NCBI GenBank assembly: GCA_905198575.1
Contig: CAJKDC010000032.1
Span: 1-25,077, forward strand
DNA from: an uncultured Bacteroides sp.
GTDB taxonomy: Bacteria; Bacteroidota; Bacteroidia; Bacteroidales; Bacteroidaceae
Length of the DNA stretch: 25,077 nt
Direction of reading: 5' to 3'
Positions within the stretch are counted from its first letter, which is position 1, and each line of letters opens with the position of its first letter. Below the pieces are notes generated by a model. It was not told where the DNA came from and did not search any database. It saw only the letters and a list, made by a program, of their open reading frames with translations. The position numbers and the translations under genes were made by a program. Shown here piece after piece: positions 7,807 to 15,784 of this stretch.

Positions 7807-8787
7807 TTAGAATGTGCTATTATCGGCCGGATATTCGATTCCCCATTCTTTACGCAGGGCATCCAGCTGTTCCATCACATTCAGGGTCTCCTGATGAGGC
7901 ATATAGGGCGATTCTATCCAGCCGTTACGGATGGCTTGCATACAAGCTTCTACCTGGTATTCGAAACCGGTAATTTGTTCGGGACAGTGATAGCGGGCCA
8001 CTTCTGCATGGTCTTTGTTGTAGGCTACTGCCTCCTGAGGATTGTTGATGTTATCAATAATCAGGTATCCGTTATCGCCGGAAATAATTCCCTGACGGTC
8101 GTTGGCGCACAAGACGGTGGTCTGCATGACTGCCATTTTCCCGTCGGCATAGGTAAAGGTGATGCTGTTTTGCAAATCCACCCCTGTTTCTCCTTTCAGA
8201 CAGGTAGATGTCACCTTGGCAATATCCGTACCGAAAATCATTCTGGCAAAGTTTATCGGATAGACTCCCAGGTCGAGCAAGGAACCTCCACAAAGGTCGA
8301 GCCGGGTGATACGCTCTTTATATACCACCGGATAACCCAGATTGGCTGTCAGCATGTGCGGAGTGCCGATTACACCGTTGTTTATCAAATCTGTAATGGT
8401 CTGCGAAAAAGGCAGATAGCGGGTCCAGATAGCTTCTGCAAGAAAAACATTTTTCGCACGAGCCAGTTCTATCAAAGCCTTGGCCTGCGCTGCATTGGCT
8501 GTAAATGTTTTTTCGCACAACACGGGTTTTCCCTTCAGCAAACACATGCGGGCATGCTCATAATGATGCGAATGAGGGGTAGCAATATAGACCAGCTCCA
8601 CTTGCGGGTCGTCCAGCATCTCCTCGTAAGAGCCGTACGCTTTTTCCATATTCCACTTCTCTGCAAATTGGGCAGCCCGCTGCAAGTCACGCGAAGCTAT
8701 AGCATAGGCAGAGGCTGTCTGCATCTGGTTCAGGGTCATCGCCATCTTTTCGGCAATACGACCGGCGCCTAAAATTCCAACTTTCAT
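7807..8787 (-). CDS. Gfo/Idh/MocA family NAD(P)-dependent oxidoreductase
   Basis: A 326-residue enzyme with an N-terminal Rossmann fold, shown by the dinucleotide loop G7-A-G-R-I-A12. A C-terminal alpha/beta substrate domain follows. E92-K93 is the family's EKP-type motif, here E-K-T, with K93 as probable catalytic lysine. A later D172-L-G-V-Y176-P matches the usual substrate-side motif. The A-E-A-I-W-T-R-Y-L-P stretch (118-127) resembles the dihydrodiol dehydrogenase branch. Members oxidise or reduce sugars, inositols and related diols; the substrate here is unknown. It lies 22 bases downstream of the small zinc-ribbon gene and is probably co-transcribed with it. A 10-bp palindrome (CGTTTAAACG, 7793-7802) sits just after the stop but is not followed by a T-run. 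Confidence 0.9.
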   Translation of the reverse strand: MKVGILGAGRIAEKMAMTLNQMQTASAYAIASRDLQRAAQFAEKWNMEKAYGSYEEMLDDPQVELVYIATPHSHHYEHARMCLLKGKPVLCEKTFTANAAQAKALIELARAKNVFLAEAIWTRYLPFSQTITDLINNGVIGTPHMLTANLGYPVVYKERITRLDLCGGSLLDLGVYPINFARMIFGTDIAKVTSTCLKGETGVDLQNSITFTYADGKMAVMQTTVLCANDRQGIISGDNGYLIIDNINNPQEAVAYNKDHAEVARYHCPEQITGFEYQVEACMQAIRNGWIESPYMPHQETLNVMEQLDALRKEWGIEYPADNSTF

Positions 8788-8809
8788 ATTTCAGTCTTAT
8801 ACTAATAAG

Positions 8810-9016
8810 TTAATATTTTACCATACGTTTAGGAGATCCGTGCCAGGAACATCCCAGACAAAATACTTCGGTCACATCGTATCCCTCCAGCGATTCTCCT
8901 TCGTTTTTAGGGATGACGGTACCGTCGGAAGTGACATAGACCAACAATCTTTCTCCCTTTTCGTTCTTTACATACATGGCAGCAATCTTGCACTGCGGAC
9001 ATACTAGTTTCTTCAT
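8810..9016 (-). CDS. Small zinc-ribbon protein, function unknown
   Basis: A 68-residue cytoplasmic protein with two CxxC knuckles, C6-P-Q-C9 and C53-L-G-C56, the second followed by H59. That is the pattern of a four-Cys zinc ribbon. Between them are short beta-strands, including a hydrophobic VYVTSDGTVIP stretch. I do not recognise a named family. The frame is open further upstream to 9103, but the ATG at 9016 gives a protein that starts with the zinc ribbon and places the start 24 bases after a perfect -7 box. It lies 22 bases upstream of the Gfo/Idh/MocA oxidoreductase, probably in one transcript, and is divergent from the large nuclease-helicase gene. Nucleic-acid or protein binding is possible but not shown. 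Confidence 0.72.
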   Translation of the reverse strand: MKKLVCPQCKIAAMYVKNEKGERLLVYVTSDGTVIPKNEGESLEGYDVTEVFCLGCSWHGSPKRMVKY

Positions 9017-9039
9017 ACCTAAATTTCTTATTGAATGCA

Positions 9040-9047
9040 CAAAGATA
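9040..9047 (-). promoter_or_regulatory. -7 promoter box of the zinc-ribbon/oxidoreductase operon
   Basis: The minus strand reads TATCTTTG, an exact match to TAnnTTTG, 24 bases upstream of the ATG at 9016. The -33 element is not clear. It lies in the divergent gap shared with the helicase gene. Confidence 0.5.
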
Positions 9048-9112
9048 GGAAAATAGCTGATGTATCCCTTTTTAAAAATGCTAAACTGACCCTGAGCCAT
9101 CAATTATATGGC

Positions 9113-9120
9113 TATATTTG
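9113..9120 (+). promoter_or_regulatory. -7 promoter box of the nuclease-helicase gene
   Basis: TATATTTG matches TAnnTTTG exactly. A transcript start near 9127 would leave about 10 bases before the ATG at 9137, which argues against the longer frame that begins at 9035. No strong -33 TTTG is seen. Confidence 0.5.
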
Positions 9121-9136
9121 CACAAAAGTAAAACAA

Positions 9137-12100
9137 ATGAATACAGAACGAATTGAAATACAATCGTACGACCTGTATGAACAGGTAGAAAAGATACACC
9201 GGCACCCGGCTGCTACCGTAAGTACAATCAGGGCCAAATATATCTTGCTGTTCAAGGTGCTGGAAAATGCCTGCTATGAGCTGACTGCTGCAACCACACT
9301 GAGTTTCGCCAATTTGTTCTCCCGACTGGACTATATCTGTAATATACATCATCTTACTCCTTCGGACAAATATGCTATCCAGACCATGCGGCGCAATTGC
9401 AATGCGGCATTCAACGATGACTTTGTGCCTGTTATGGAGGAGTATCTGTACGACCTCCGTGCACTGGTCCGCTTTATATCGCTGACGTTCGAGGAAGATA
9501 TTCCGGCATCACTGCTTCCGGAGATTCCGCACTCTAACCGCCCGTATAAAGGTACCCGCCATTCGCGCATTCCGTATCTGCGAGTGGCAGTAACCAGTTG
9601 GAACGAAAAGGAGATTTTTGCAGTAACCGACAGTGAGGATAATCCTTTTATCATCATCGATTACAGTAAAGGCGGATATCAGGGGGACTTGTCGTATCTA
9701 AGTGAATTATTGACAGAAAACCTGCAACTGAATTTGCTGGATGTACATGTAGATGAACATGAGCATTATATCCCGAACCAAATCGTCATTCATCCGGACT
9801 ACCTGATTGACATCAGTGCGCTGGCTTCCTGCTTCAGGGAGTACGGACATCACCCGCTGAATTATTTCATGAACCGTATCAAGCCCAGAGCGAATACAGC
9901 TCCTATTTTAATGGGTAACCTGGCCGGACAGTTTCTGGACGACTATATCAACGAGCAACCGGAAGAGGAGGTTTCTTATAAACATTCGCTCAAGAAATTT
10001 TTCGCTGCCAATGCGCTGGAGTTTTGCACCTGCCCTATTCCGGCTGATTTCCATGCACAGGCACAGACGCAAATGATGAATATCCGCTCGTTTATCCATA
10101 CGGTACTGCCGCATAACATTCCGTCGTTCAATAAACAGCAAACTTTGCTGGAAGCTTCTTTCATCTGCGAACAGCTGGGATTGCAGGGACGAGTGGATAT
10201 GCTCCAGAAAGATTTCAAAGTGCTGATAGAACAGAAATCGGGTAAAAGGGACGACTATCACCGAAAGCATAAGGAGGACCACTTTGTGCAAATGATGTTG
10301 TATCAGGGGGTGCTGATGTATAACTTCGGAAAGCAGACAGAGGATATGCAAACGTTTCTGCTGTACTCAAAATATACGGACGGACTGATGATAGAGCATT
10401 TTGCCGAAAGACTGTTCCGTGAGGCTATCCAACTGAGGAACTACATTGTTTCCTATGAAATGGCTTTTGGTGAAGGGGCTATTGCAAAAGTTACGGAAGA
10501 GCTGAGCACGGATCTGCTGAATGTAAAACTGACAAACAGTAGGCTGTGGAACGACTTTCAGGAACCGCAACTGGATGAGACAATCCGTACTCTGAAACGG
10601 TGTACCCCGCTGGAAAAGGCTTACTTCCAGCGTTTCTATACGTTTATTTCCAAAGAAACAATTCTGCAAAAAACGGGAGGTAAAGATAATCCGGCCAACG
10701 GTTTTGCGGGTATCTGGCATATTCCGCTGGCCGAAAAGATTGAATCGGGGAATATTCTTCTGGGACTGCGTATCTTGCAGAAAAAGAAGAGCGCCGAGAA
10801 CAAAGGATACGACTGGATTGAACTGAGTATCCCCCAGCAGGGCGAAAATTTCCTGCCGAACTTCCGGGCGGGTGATATTATTATCTTCTATGCTTATCAG
10901 GCGTATCCTGATGTAAGAAATCAGATTCTGATGAAAGGGAATATTGTATCCATCGAACCGGACAGGCTAACGATACTCCTGCGCAACGGTCAGCAGAACA
11001 AAGATATAATAGGAAGTGAAAACGAGATTTTTGCCATTGAACACGATTCATCGGATATTTCTGCTGCCAACGGGATACGGGGACTGTACACATTCTTGTC
11101 GGCACGTAATGACAGAAAGGAATTATTGCTGGGGGCAAGAGCTCCTCAGGTGGATACAACGCTTCGGTTAGCGAAAGATTATGATAGATTTAATGAACTT
11201 ATTTTAAAGGAGAAGCAGGCATCCGACTATTTTCTGCTGGTAGGTCCGCCGGGAACCGGAAAGACCTCGTGTGCCTTGCGTTTCATGGTAGAAGAAGCGC
11301 TTGCATCACCGGGGGCATCACTGTTGCTGCTTTCGTATACCAACCGGGCTGTAGACGAAATCTGTGGCATGCTGACAGAATCCGGCATCGCAGACAGTGT
11401 TCCTTTTATCCGCATCGGCAATGAACTGTCGTGCGACAAGCGGTTTGTTCCTTATTTATTAAAGAATGCTGTTTCCGACTGCCAGAAGCTGGCTGACATC
11501 CAGCAACGCATTAAATCTACTCCTATTATAGTAGGTACTACTACGGCTATCAATAACCGTCCTCATCTGTTTCAGTTAAAGAAGTTTGATATGGCTATCA
11601 TAGATGAAGCATCTCAGATTCTGGAGCCGGAACTGATTGGTATTCTATCTGCCCGCCATTTGCAGGAGAATGCTATCAAGAAATTTGTACTGGTGGGCGA
11701 TTACAAACAGCTGCCTGCCATTGCGCTGCAAAATGCCGAAGAGGCAACTGTAGAAAGTGATTTACTGCAAGCTATCGGACTTACCGACTGCCGTAATTCA
11801 CTGTTCGAACGGCTATATAAGCAAAGTCCGGACTGCGTAAAAAGTATCCTCCGCAAACAAGGAAGAATGCACCCTAAAATCGCTGCCTTCCCTAACCATT
11901 GTTTTTATTTCAATGAACAGTTGGAATGCATACCTCTTCCTCATCAGCAGGCTGACTCACCTTACGAAGCTAACGACTACACACCGAAAGACGGATTGGA
12001 CAGACTGTTACTGAACAGAAGAATGATTTTTGTTGCTGCAGCTTCACCGGATGGACATGGCAACGAAAAGACAAATCAGAATGAGGCTTGCATTGTTGCG

Positions 12101-13429
12101 GCCGCGTTGAAGCGAATTTACAGCATTACAAAATCATATTTTGATGCGGACCGGACTGTCGGGGTGATTGTGCCATACCGTAATCAGATAGCAATGATTC
12201 GAAAAGAAATCAGTAAACTGGGCATTCCCGATTTGCTGAATATATCCATCGACACGGTTGAACGCTATCAGGGCAGCCAGAGGGATGTCATTATCTATTC
12301 GTTTACGATACACAATTTCAGTCAACTGAATTTTCTTACAGCCAATACGTTCCGTGAAGAGGAATTTATCATCGACAGAAAACTGAATGTGGCTATCACA
12401 AGAGCCCGAAAACAACTGATTTTGACGGGAAATCCTGATGTCCTGACGGCAAACATTACTTTTTACAAGTTGATGGAATATATCCGCCAGGAAAATGGTT
12501 TTGTAGATATTCCTGTAAATCTGTTTTGCTCCGGTGATTTTGAAATCAGTGACTTCAGTCCTGCATGGGATATTCGTATAGACAATTATGCACTGCCTGA
12601 CTATTTCAAGGACTGCTATAAAACGTTTGTAGAAGAACCTTTCCTGAAATATAACACGGCATCGGAAGATGAAGTGCATATACGCTATAAAGAATTAATA
12701 GAATATGGCAGATTTAATTTTATAGAAAAACCGCAGGGCGCAAAATTAATTGGTGAATACAATACGGCCATAGCATATACGTATTATTATGGCTGCCAGC
12801 AGTATTGTGCAGCCAAAGCCTTATTCGAAGGAACGGGCAACTGGTTGAGAAAAGCTATACAAAATGTATCCGGAAGGGTTGTTTTCTGTAATTTAGGCTG
12901 TGAAGCAGGTATTTCTGCACTTGCTTTCGCAGATGTAACAAGAGTGATAACAAATCTGGATTTGACAGTGATAGACATACAGCCTACGGAAGCATTGAAA
13001 AAGCTGTCGGATACCTTCTTCGGCCGTACCGGATATACCCGTGTACAAAAAGTATCCTATCCGCGACTGGGAGCCGTACCTCCTTCCTTATGGAATGCCC
13101 ATGCGGTACTGTCTGAGCTGATTGTTTTCAATCTGTCTAACCTGTTCGACAGGATTTCACCACGAGAAGCAAAGGGCCTGGCATTGGATATCAACCAGCT
13201 GGTACATGCTCGTCCGCTGAATCATTATCTGCTCATATACAGAGATGATTCGGGAACACCGAATACGCATTCGTATCAGGCATTCTGCAATCATCTGTCG
13301 AAATCTTTACGACCCATTAATGAAAAGATGCCTTTCAAGGGTAGTTTCTATTACAACCGGCAACCGGACCTACACGAACAGCATCCTGTATCGAAAACTT
13401 TTTATTATGAAATAAGAACCAACCAATAA
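9137..13429 (+). CDS. Dna2-like PD-(D/E)XK nuclease/SF1B helicase fused to a methyltransferase-like domain
   Basis: A 1430-residue cytoplasmic protein. Residues 1 to about 250 are unassigned. A RecB/Cas4/Dna2-type nuclease follows: E upstream in LLEASFICEQLGL, then G351-R-V-D354, E365-Q-K367 and Q385-x3-Y389. The Cys cluster of Fe-S Dna2/AddB/Cas4 nucleases is not visible. A beta-rich segment (FRAGDIIIFYAY) precedes an SF1B helicase core. This has Walker A G703-P-P-G-T-G-K-T, motif Ia SYTNRAVDE, Walker B I822-D-E-A-S826, motif III G854-D-Y-K-Q-L-P860, motif V TVERYQGSQRD and motif VI V1085-A-I-T-R-A-R-K1092. The last 240 residues look Rossmann-like, with V1248-V-F-C-N-L-G-C-E-A-G1258 and a strand ending at D1280, like a degenerate SAM-binding methyltransferase. 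Nuclease and helicase assignments are firm; the C-terminal call is tentative. The role may be DNA repair or defence. An SDR gene follows after 14 bases. Confidence 0.88.
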   Translation: MNTERIEIQSYDLYEQVEKIHRHPAATVSTIRAKYILLFKVLENACYELTAATTLSFANLFSRLDYICNIHHLTPSDKYAIQTMRRNCNAAFNDDFVPVMEEYLYDLRALVRFISLTFEEDIPASLLPEIPHSNRPYKGTRHSRIPYLRVAVTSWNEKEIFAVTDSEDNPFIIIDYSKGGYQGDLSYLSELLTENLQLNLLDVHVDEHEHYIPNQIVIHPDYLIDISALASCFREYGHHPLNYFMNRIKPRANTAPILMGNLAGQFLDDYINEQPEEEVSYKHSLKKFFAANALEFCTCPIPADFHAQAQTQMMNIRSFIHTVLPHNIPSFNKQQTLLEASFICEQLGLQGRVDMLQKDFKVLIEQKSGKRDDYHRKHKEDHFVQMMLYQGVLMYNFGKQTEDMQTFLLYSKYTDGLMIEHFAERLFREAIQLRNYIVSYEMAFGEGAIAKVTEELSTDLLNVKLTNSRLWNDFQEPQLDETIRTLKRCTPLEKAYFQRFYTFISKETILQKTGGKDNPANGFAGIWHIPLAEKIESGNILLGLRILQKKKSAENKGYDWIELSIPQQGENFLPNFRAGDIIIFYAYQAYPDVRNQILMKGNIVSIEPDRLTILLRNGQQNKDIIGSENEIFAIEHDSSDISAANGIRGLYTFLSARNDRKELLLGARAPQVDTTLRLAKDYDRFNELILKEKQASDYFLLVGPPGTGKTSCALRFMVEEALASPGASLLLLSYTNRAVDEICGMLTESGIADSVPFIRIGNELSCDKRFVPYLLKNAVSDCQKLADIQQRIKSTPIIVGTTTAINNRPHLFQLKKFDMAIIDEASQILEPELIGILSARHLQENAIKKFVLVGDYKQLPAIALQNAEEATVESDLLQAIGLTDCRNSLFERLYKQSPDCVKSILRKQGRMHPKIAAFPNHCFYFNEQLECIPLPHQQADSPYEANDYTPKDGLDRLLLNRRMIFVAAASPDGHGNEKTNQNEACIVAAALKRIYSITKSYFDADRTVGVIVPYRNQIAMIRKEISKLGIPDLLNISIDTVERYQGSQRDVIIYSFTIHNFSQLNFLTANTFREEEFIIDRKLNVAITRARKQLILTGNPDVLTANITFYKLMEYIRQENGFVDIPVNLFCSGDFEISDFSPAWDIRIDNYALPDYFKDCYKTFVEEPFLKYNTASEDEVHIRYKELIEYGRFNFIEKPQGAKLIGEYNTAIAYTYYYGCQQYCAAKALFEGTGNWLRKAIQNVSGRVVFCNLGCEAGISALAFADVTRVITNLDLTVIDIQPTEALKKLSDTFFGRTGYTRVQKVSYPRLGAVPPSLWNAHAVLSELIVFNLSNLFDRISPREAKGLALDINQLVHARPLNHYLLIYRDDSGTPNTHSYQAFCNHLSKSLRPINEKMPFKGSFYYNRQPDLHEQHPVSKTFYYEIRTNQ

Positions 13430-13443
13430 TTACCTCATATGAT

Positions 13444-14190
13444 ATGAAATTGAATAATACAAAAAAGAAAATAGTCATTGTTGGGGCTACCTCCGGAATC
13501 GGTTACGAAACAGCTCTTTTATATATTCAGGAAGGGTGGACAGTCGGTATCGCAGGAAGAAGAGCTGACTTGCTGGAAAAGATACAAAAAATTGCACCTC
13601 AGCATATATTTATCCAGCCTATAGACATCACGCAACCAGACGCTCCTGAAAAGCTAATGAAGCTTGTCGAACGCATGGGAGGCATGGATATTTATCTGCA
13701 CAGCTCAGGAATCGGTTATCAGAATTATGCCTTAGACCGCCAGACAGAAATGCAAACTGTGGAAACAAATGTAGCAGGATTTACCCGTATGACAACAAGT
13801 GTATTCCACTACTTTATGAATCAGGGACACGGACATCTGGCTGTCATCAGCTCCATTGCCGGGACAAAAGGACTGGGCATAGCCCCAGCTTATTCGGCTA
13901 CCAAACGTTTCCAGAATACTTACATGGACGCACTGGAACAACTGGCATGCATGAAAAAGGCAAATATTCATTTCACAGATATCAGACCTGGATTTGTGGC
14001 TACAGCTCTCCTTAACTACGGCAAGCACTATCCGTTAATGATGCGCCCTCAAACCGTTGCCTTCAGCATCAAAAAGGCACTCGAAAAAAGAAAGAGAGTC
14101 GTTATCATCGATTGGAGATACCAACTAATTGTTGCAGTCTGGAAACTTATTCCCAGACTGATATGGAAACGACTCCGTGTAAAAAATTAA
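13444..14190 (+). CDS. Short-chain dehydrogenase/reductase (SDR)
   Basis: A 248-residue classical SDR. The NAD(P)-binding loop is G14-A-T-S-G-I-G20. N109 sits in the ETNV segment, the catalytic serine is S136 or S137 in VISSIAG, and the active-site pair is Y150-S-A-T-K154. DIRPGFVATALL after it is the usual cofactor-side PG motif. The common NAG loop is replaced by SSGIG at about 87-91. Basic residues after the second strand (G-R-R, 38-40) suggest NADP(H). The substrate is unknown. It starts 14 bases after the nuclease-helicase stop with no promoter between, so the two are probably co-transcribed although no functional link is obvious. Its stop overlaps the convergent MATE gene's stop. A hydrophobic C-terminal stretch could associate with membrane. 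Confidence 0.9.
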   Translation: MKLNNTKKKIVIVGATSGIGYETALLYIQEGWTVGIAGRRADLLEKIQKIAPQHIFIQPIDITQPDAPEKLMKLVERMGGMDIYLHSSGIGYQNYALDRQTEMQTVETNVAGFTRMTTSVFHYFMNQGHGHLAVISSIAGTKGLGIAPAYSATKRFQNTYMDALEQLACMKKANIHFTDIRPGFVATALLNYGKHYPLMMRPQTVAFSIKKALEKRKRVVIIDWRYQLIVAVWKLIPRLIWKRLRVKN

Positions 14191-15542
14191 GCTTCCTGTT
14201 TCTTCACAATACGGTGCAGACGCTTGTATACATAATGAAAGGCAGGTACTAAGAACATCACGGCAAAAACCCAGGCTGTCGGGTCACCAAAACAAACGGC
14301 CCAATAGCCCCAAAGGGGTACTGCCCATACGCTGACCAGAATACGTGCTATCATTTCTGCCACACCAGACAGCATGGACAATTGTGTATAACCGGCTCCT
14401 TGTATAGAATAGCGTAGAATACAAAGCATTCCCAAAAATGGGAAAAAAGAAGCCGAAACATGCAAAAACAAAACAGCATTGGCAATCACTTCTGTTTCGG
14501 AAGCATCAACAAACAGCAGTGTAAAATCCTCTGATAAATTCCATAAGACTAAATTGACAACAGCTACATAAACAACCATAATAAGGGTGGCTGATTTTAT
14601 TCCCATCCATATACGGTCTGGTTTTCCTGCGCCATAATTCTGTCCGCAAAATGTAGCCATAGCTATTCCCAAGCTCTCCAACATACATAAGAAAAACATC
14701 TTAATGCGCACAGCTGCTGTAAAAGCAGCCACACAAACTGTACCCAACGCATTGTTGGCACTCTGCAACATAATGCTTCCAACTGCGGTAATCGAGAACT
14801 GTAATCCCATAGGGGTTCCTATCCATAGCAACTGCTTGGCTAAATCCCATCGGAACTTGCAATCAGAAGGTGTCGTCTGAAGAATCTGAAATTTCCGGTA
14901 CATGTAACTATAACACAAAACAGCAGATACTCCTTGAGCTACGACTGTCGCAATTGCCGCCCCGGCAACTCCCCAATGAAAAACCAGAATACACAGTAAA
15001 TCCAGAAATATATTCAACACAGTAGAAAATAACAGAAACCAAAACGGAGTCTTACTATCTCCTAAAGCACGGATAATGCTGGAAAGTAAATTATAGAAAA
15101 AAGTACATGGAACACCTATAAAGGTAATCAAAAGATAATAATATGCTCCTTCGAATATATTATCGGGAGTCTGCATACAACGCAAAATCCATGCACACAG
15201 AAAGCTGGTCACAATAGCTATTAAGACTGACATAACTCCGGCTAACCGCAAACTGACATATACATAACGGCGCATTGTTACATAATCCCTTGCTCCAAAC
15301 TTCTGAGCTACAGGAATTCCAAATCCTCCACAGCAACCATTACAAAAACCTAAAATCAAGAAAACGACAGAAGTACTGGCACCCACCGAGGCCAAAGCAT
15401 CTATACCCAAGAACTTACCTACTATAGCAGCATCCACCATAGAATAGGTCTGCTGCAACAAATTTCCTAATATCAAAGGAAATGTAAAATTCAATATCAA
15501 CGGCAATGTAGAGCCGGAAGTCATTTCATTATATCCTTTCAT
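14187..15542 (-). CDS. MATE-family multidrug/organic cation efflux transporter
   Basis: A 451-residue inner-membrane protein with about 12 hydrophobic helices in two bundles, each starting with a MATE-type segment. The first is LPLILNFTFPLILGNLLQQT followed by VDAAIVGKFLG. The second half repeats the pattern around LLWIGTPMGLQFS and ANNALGTVCVAAFTAA. MATE transporters exchange Na+ or H+ for drugs and organic cations. The frame extends to a GTG at 15620, but that codon lies inside a terminator hairpin, so a start at 15542 (MKGYNEMTSG, the usual family N-terminus) or 15563 is more likely. The last bases overlap the convergent SDR gene by four bases at a TTAA. It may be expressed from its own promoter through the hairpin at 15597-15633. 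The substrate cannot be predicted. Confidence 0.9.
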   Translation of the reverse strand: MKGYNEMTSGSTLPLILNFTFPLILGNLLQQTYSMVDAAIVGKFLGIDALASVGASTSVVFLILGFCNGCCGGFGIPVAQKFGARDYVTMRRYVYVSLRLAGVMSVLIAIVTSFLCAWILRCMQTPDNIFEGAYYYLLITFIGVPCTFFYNLLSSIIRALGDSKTPFWFLLFSTVLNIFLDLLCILVFHWGVAGAAIATVVAQGVSAVLCYSYMYRKFQILQTTPSDCKFRWDLAKQLLWIGTPMGLQFSITAVGSIMLQSANNALGTVCVAAFTAAVRIKMFFLCMLESLGIAMATFCGQNYGAGKPDRIWMGIKSATLIMVVYVAVVNLVLWNLSEDFTLLFVDASETEVIANAVLFLHVSASFFPFLGMLCILRYSIQGAGYTQLSMLSGVAEMIARILVSVWAVPLWGYWAVCFGDPTAWVFAVMFLVPAFHYVYKRLHRIVKKQEA

Positions 15543-15596
15543 TGCATGATGTATTTTTACCATTATCCCTAAAGAAAACTCTCTCCATATTAGTAT

Positions 15597-15633
15597 AAAA
15601 AAACTGTCCCCCGACTTCACGTCGAAGAACAGT
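15597..15633 (-). terminator. Terminator hairpin between galE and the MATE gene
   Basis: On the minus strand a 13-bp stem (several G-U pairs) with outer ACTGT/ACAGT, inner CGAC/GTCG and loop GTGAA is followed by seven T. It lies 152 bases after the galE stop and 55 bases before the MATE start. It may end galE transcripts or act as an attenuator in the MATE leader. Confidence 0.8.
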
Positions 15634-15661
15634 CACAACACAAACACAAAATAAAACACGA

Positions 15662-15669
15662 CAAAACTA
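15662..15669 (-). promoter_or_regulatory. Possible -7 box upstream of the MATE terminator hairpin
   Basis: The minus strand reads TAGTTTTG, an exact TAnnTTTG match, in the galE-MATE gap and upstream of the hairpin. There is no matching -33. If used, the MATE transcript would pass through the hairpin and T-run. Confidence 0.3.
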
Positions 15670-15784
15670 CTATGCAATAATAATCTGCTCTTCATTAAGA
15701 AGACCCATATGTATATTCACATACTCACATGAGATTCAGATCTTGCATAAAACGCCATACTGACGTATATATTTTCACAAAAGA

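Noticed and set aside
7894..8772. A 292-residue plus-strand open frame opposite the Gfo/Idh/MocA gene
   Set aside because: The opposite strand has a complete oxidoreductase with Rossmann and EK motifs. This frame has no recognisable domain.
9035..9136. Longer N-terminus for the nuclease-helicase
   Set aside because: The extra 34 codons overlap a perfect -7 box and the divergent promoter region. The ATG at 9137 starts just after the predicted transcript start.
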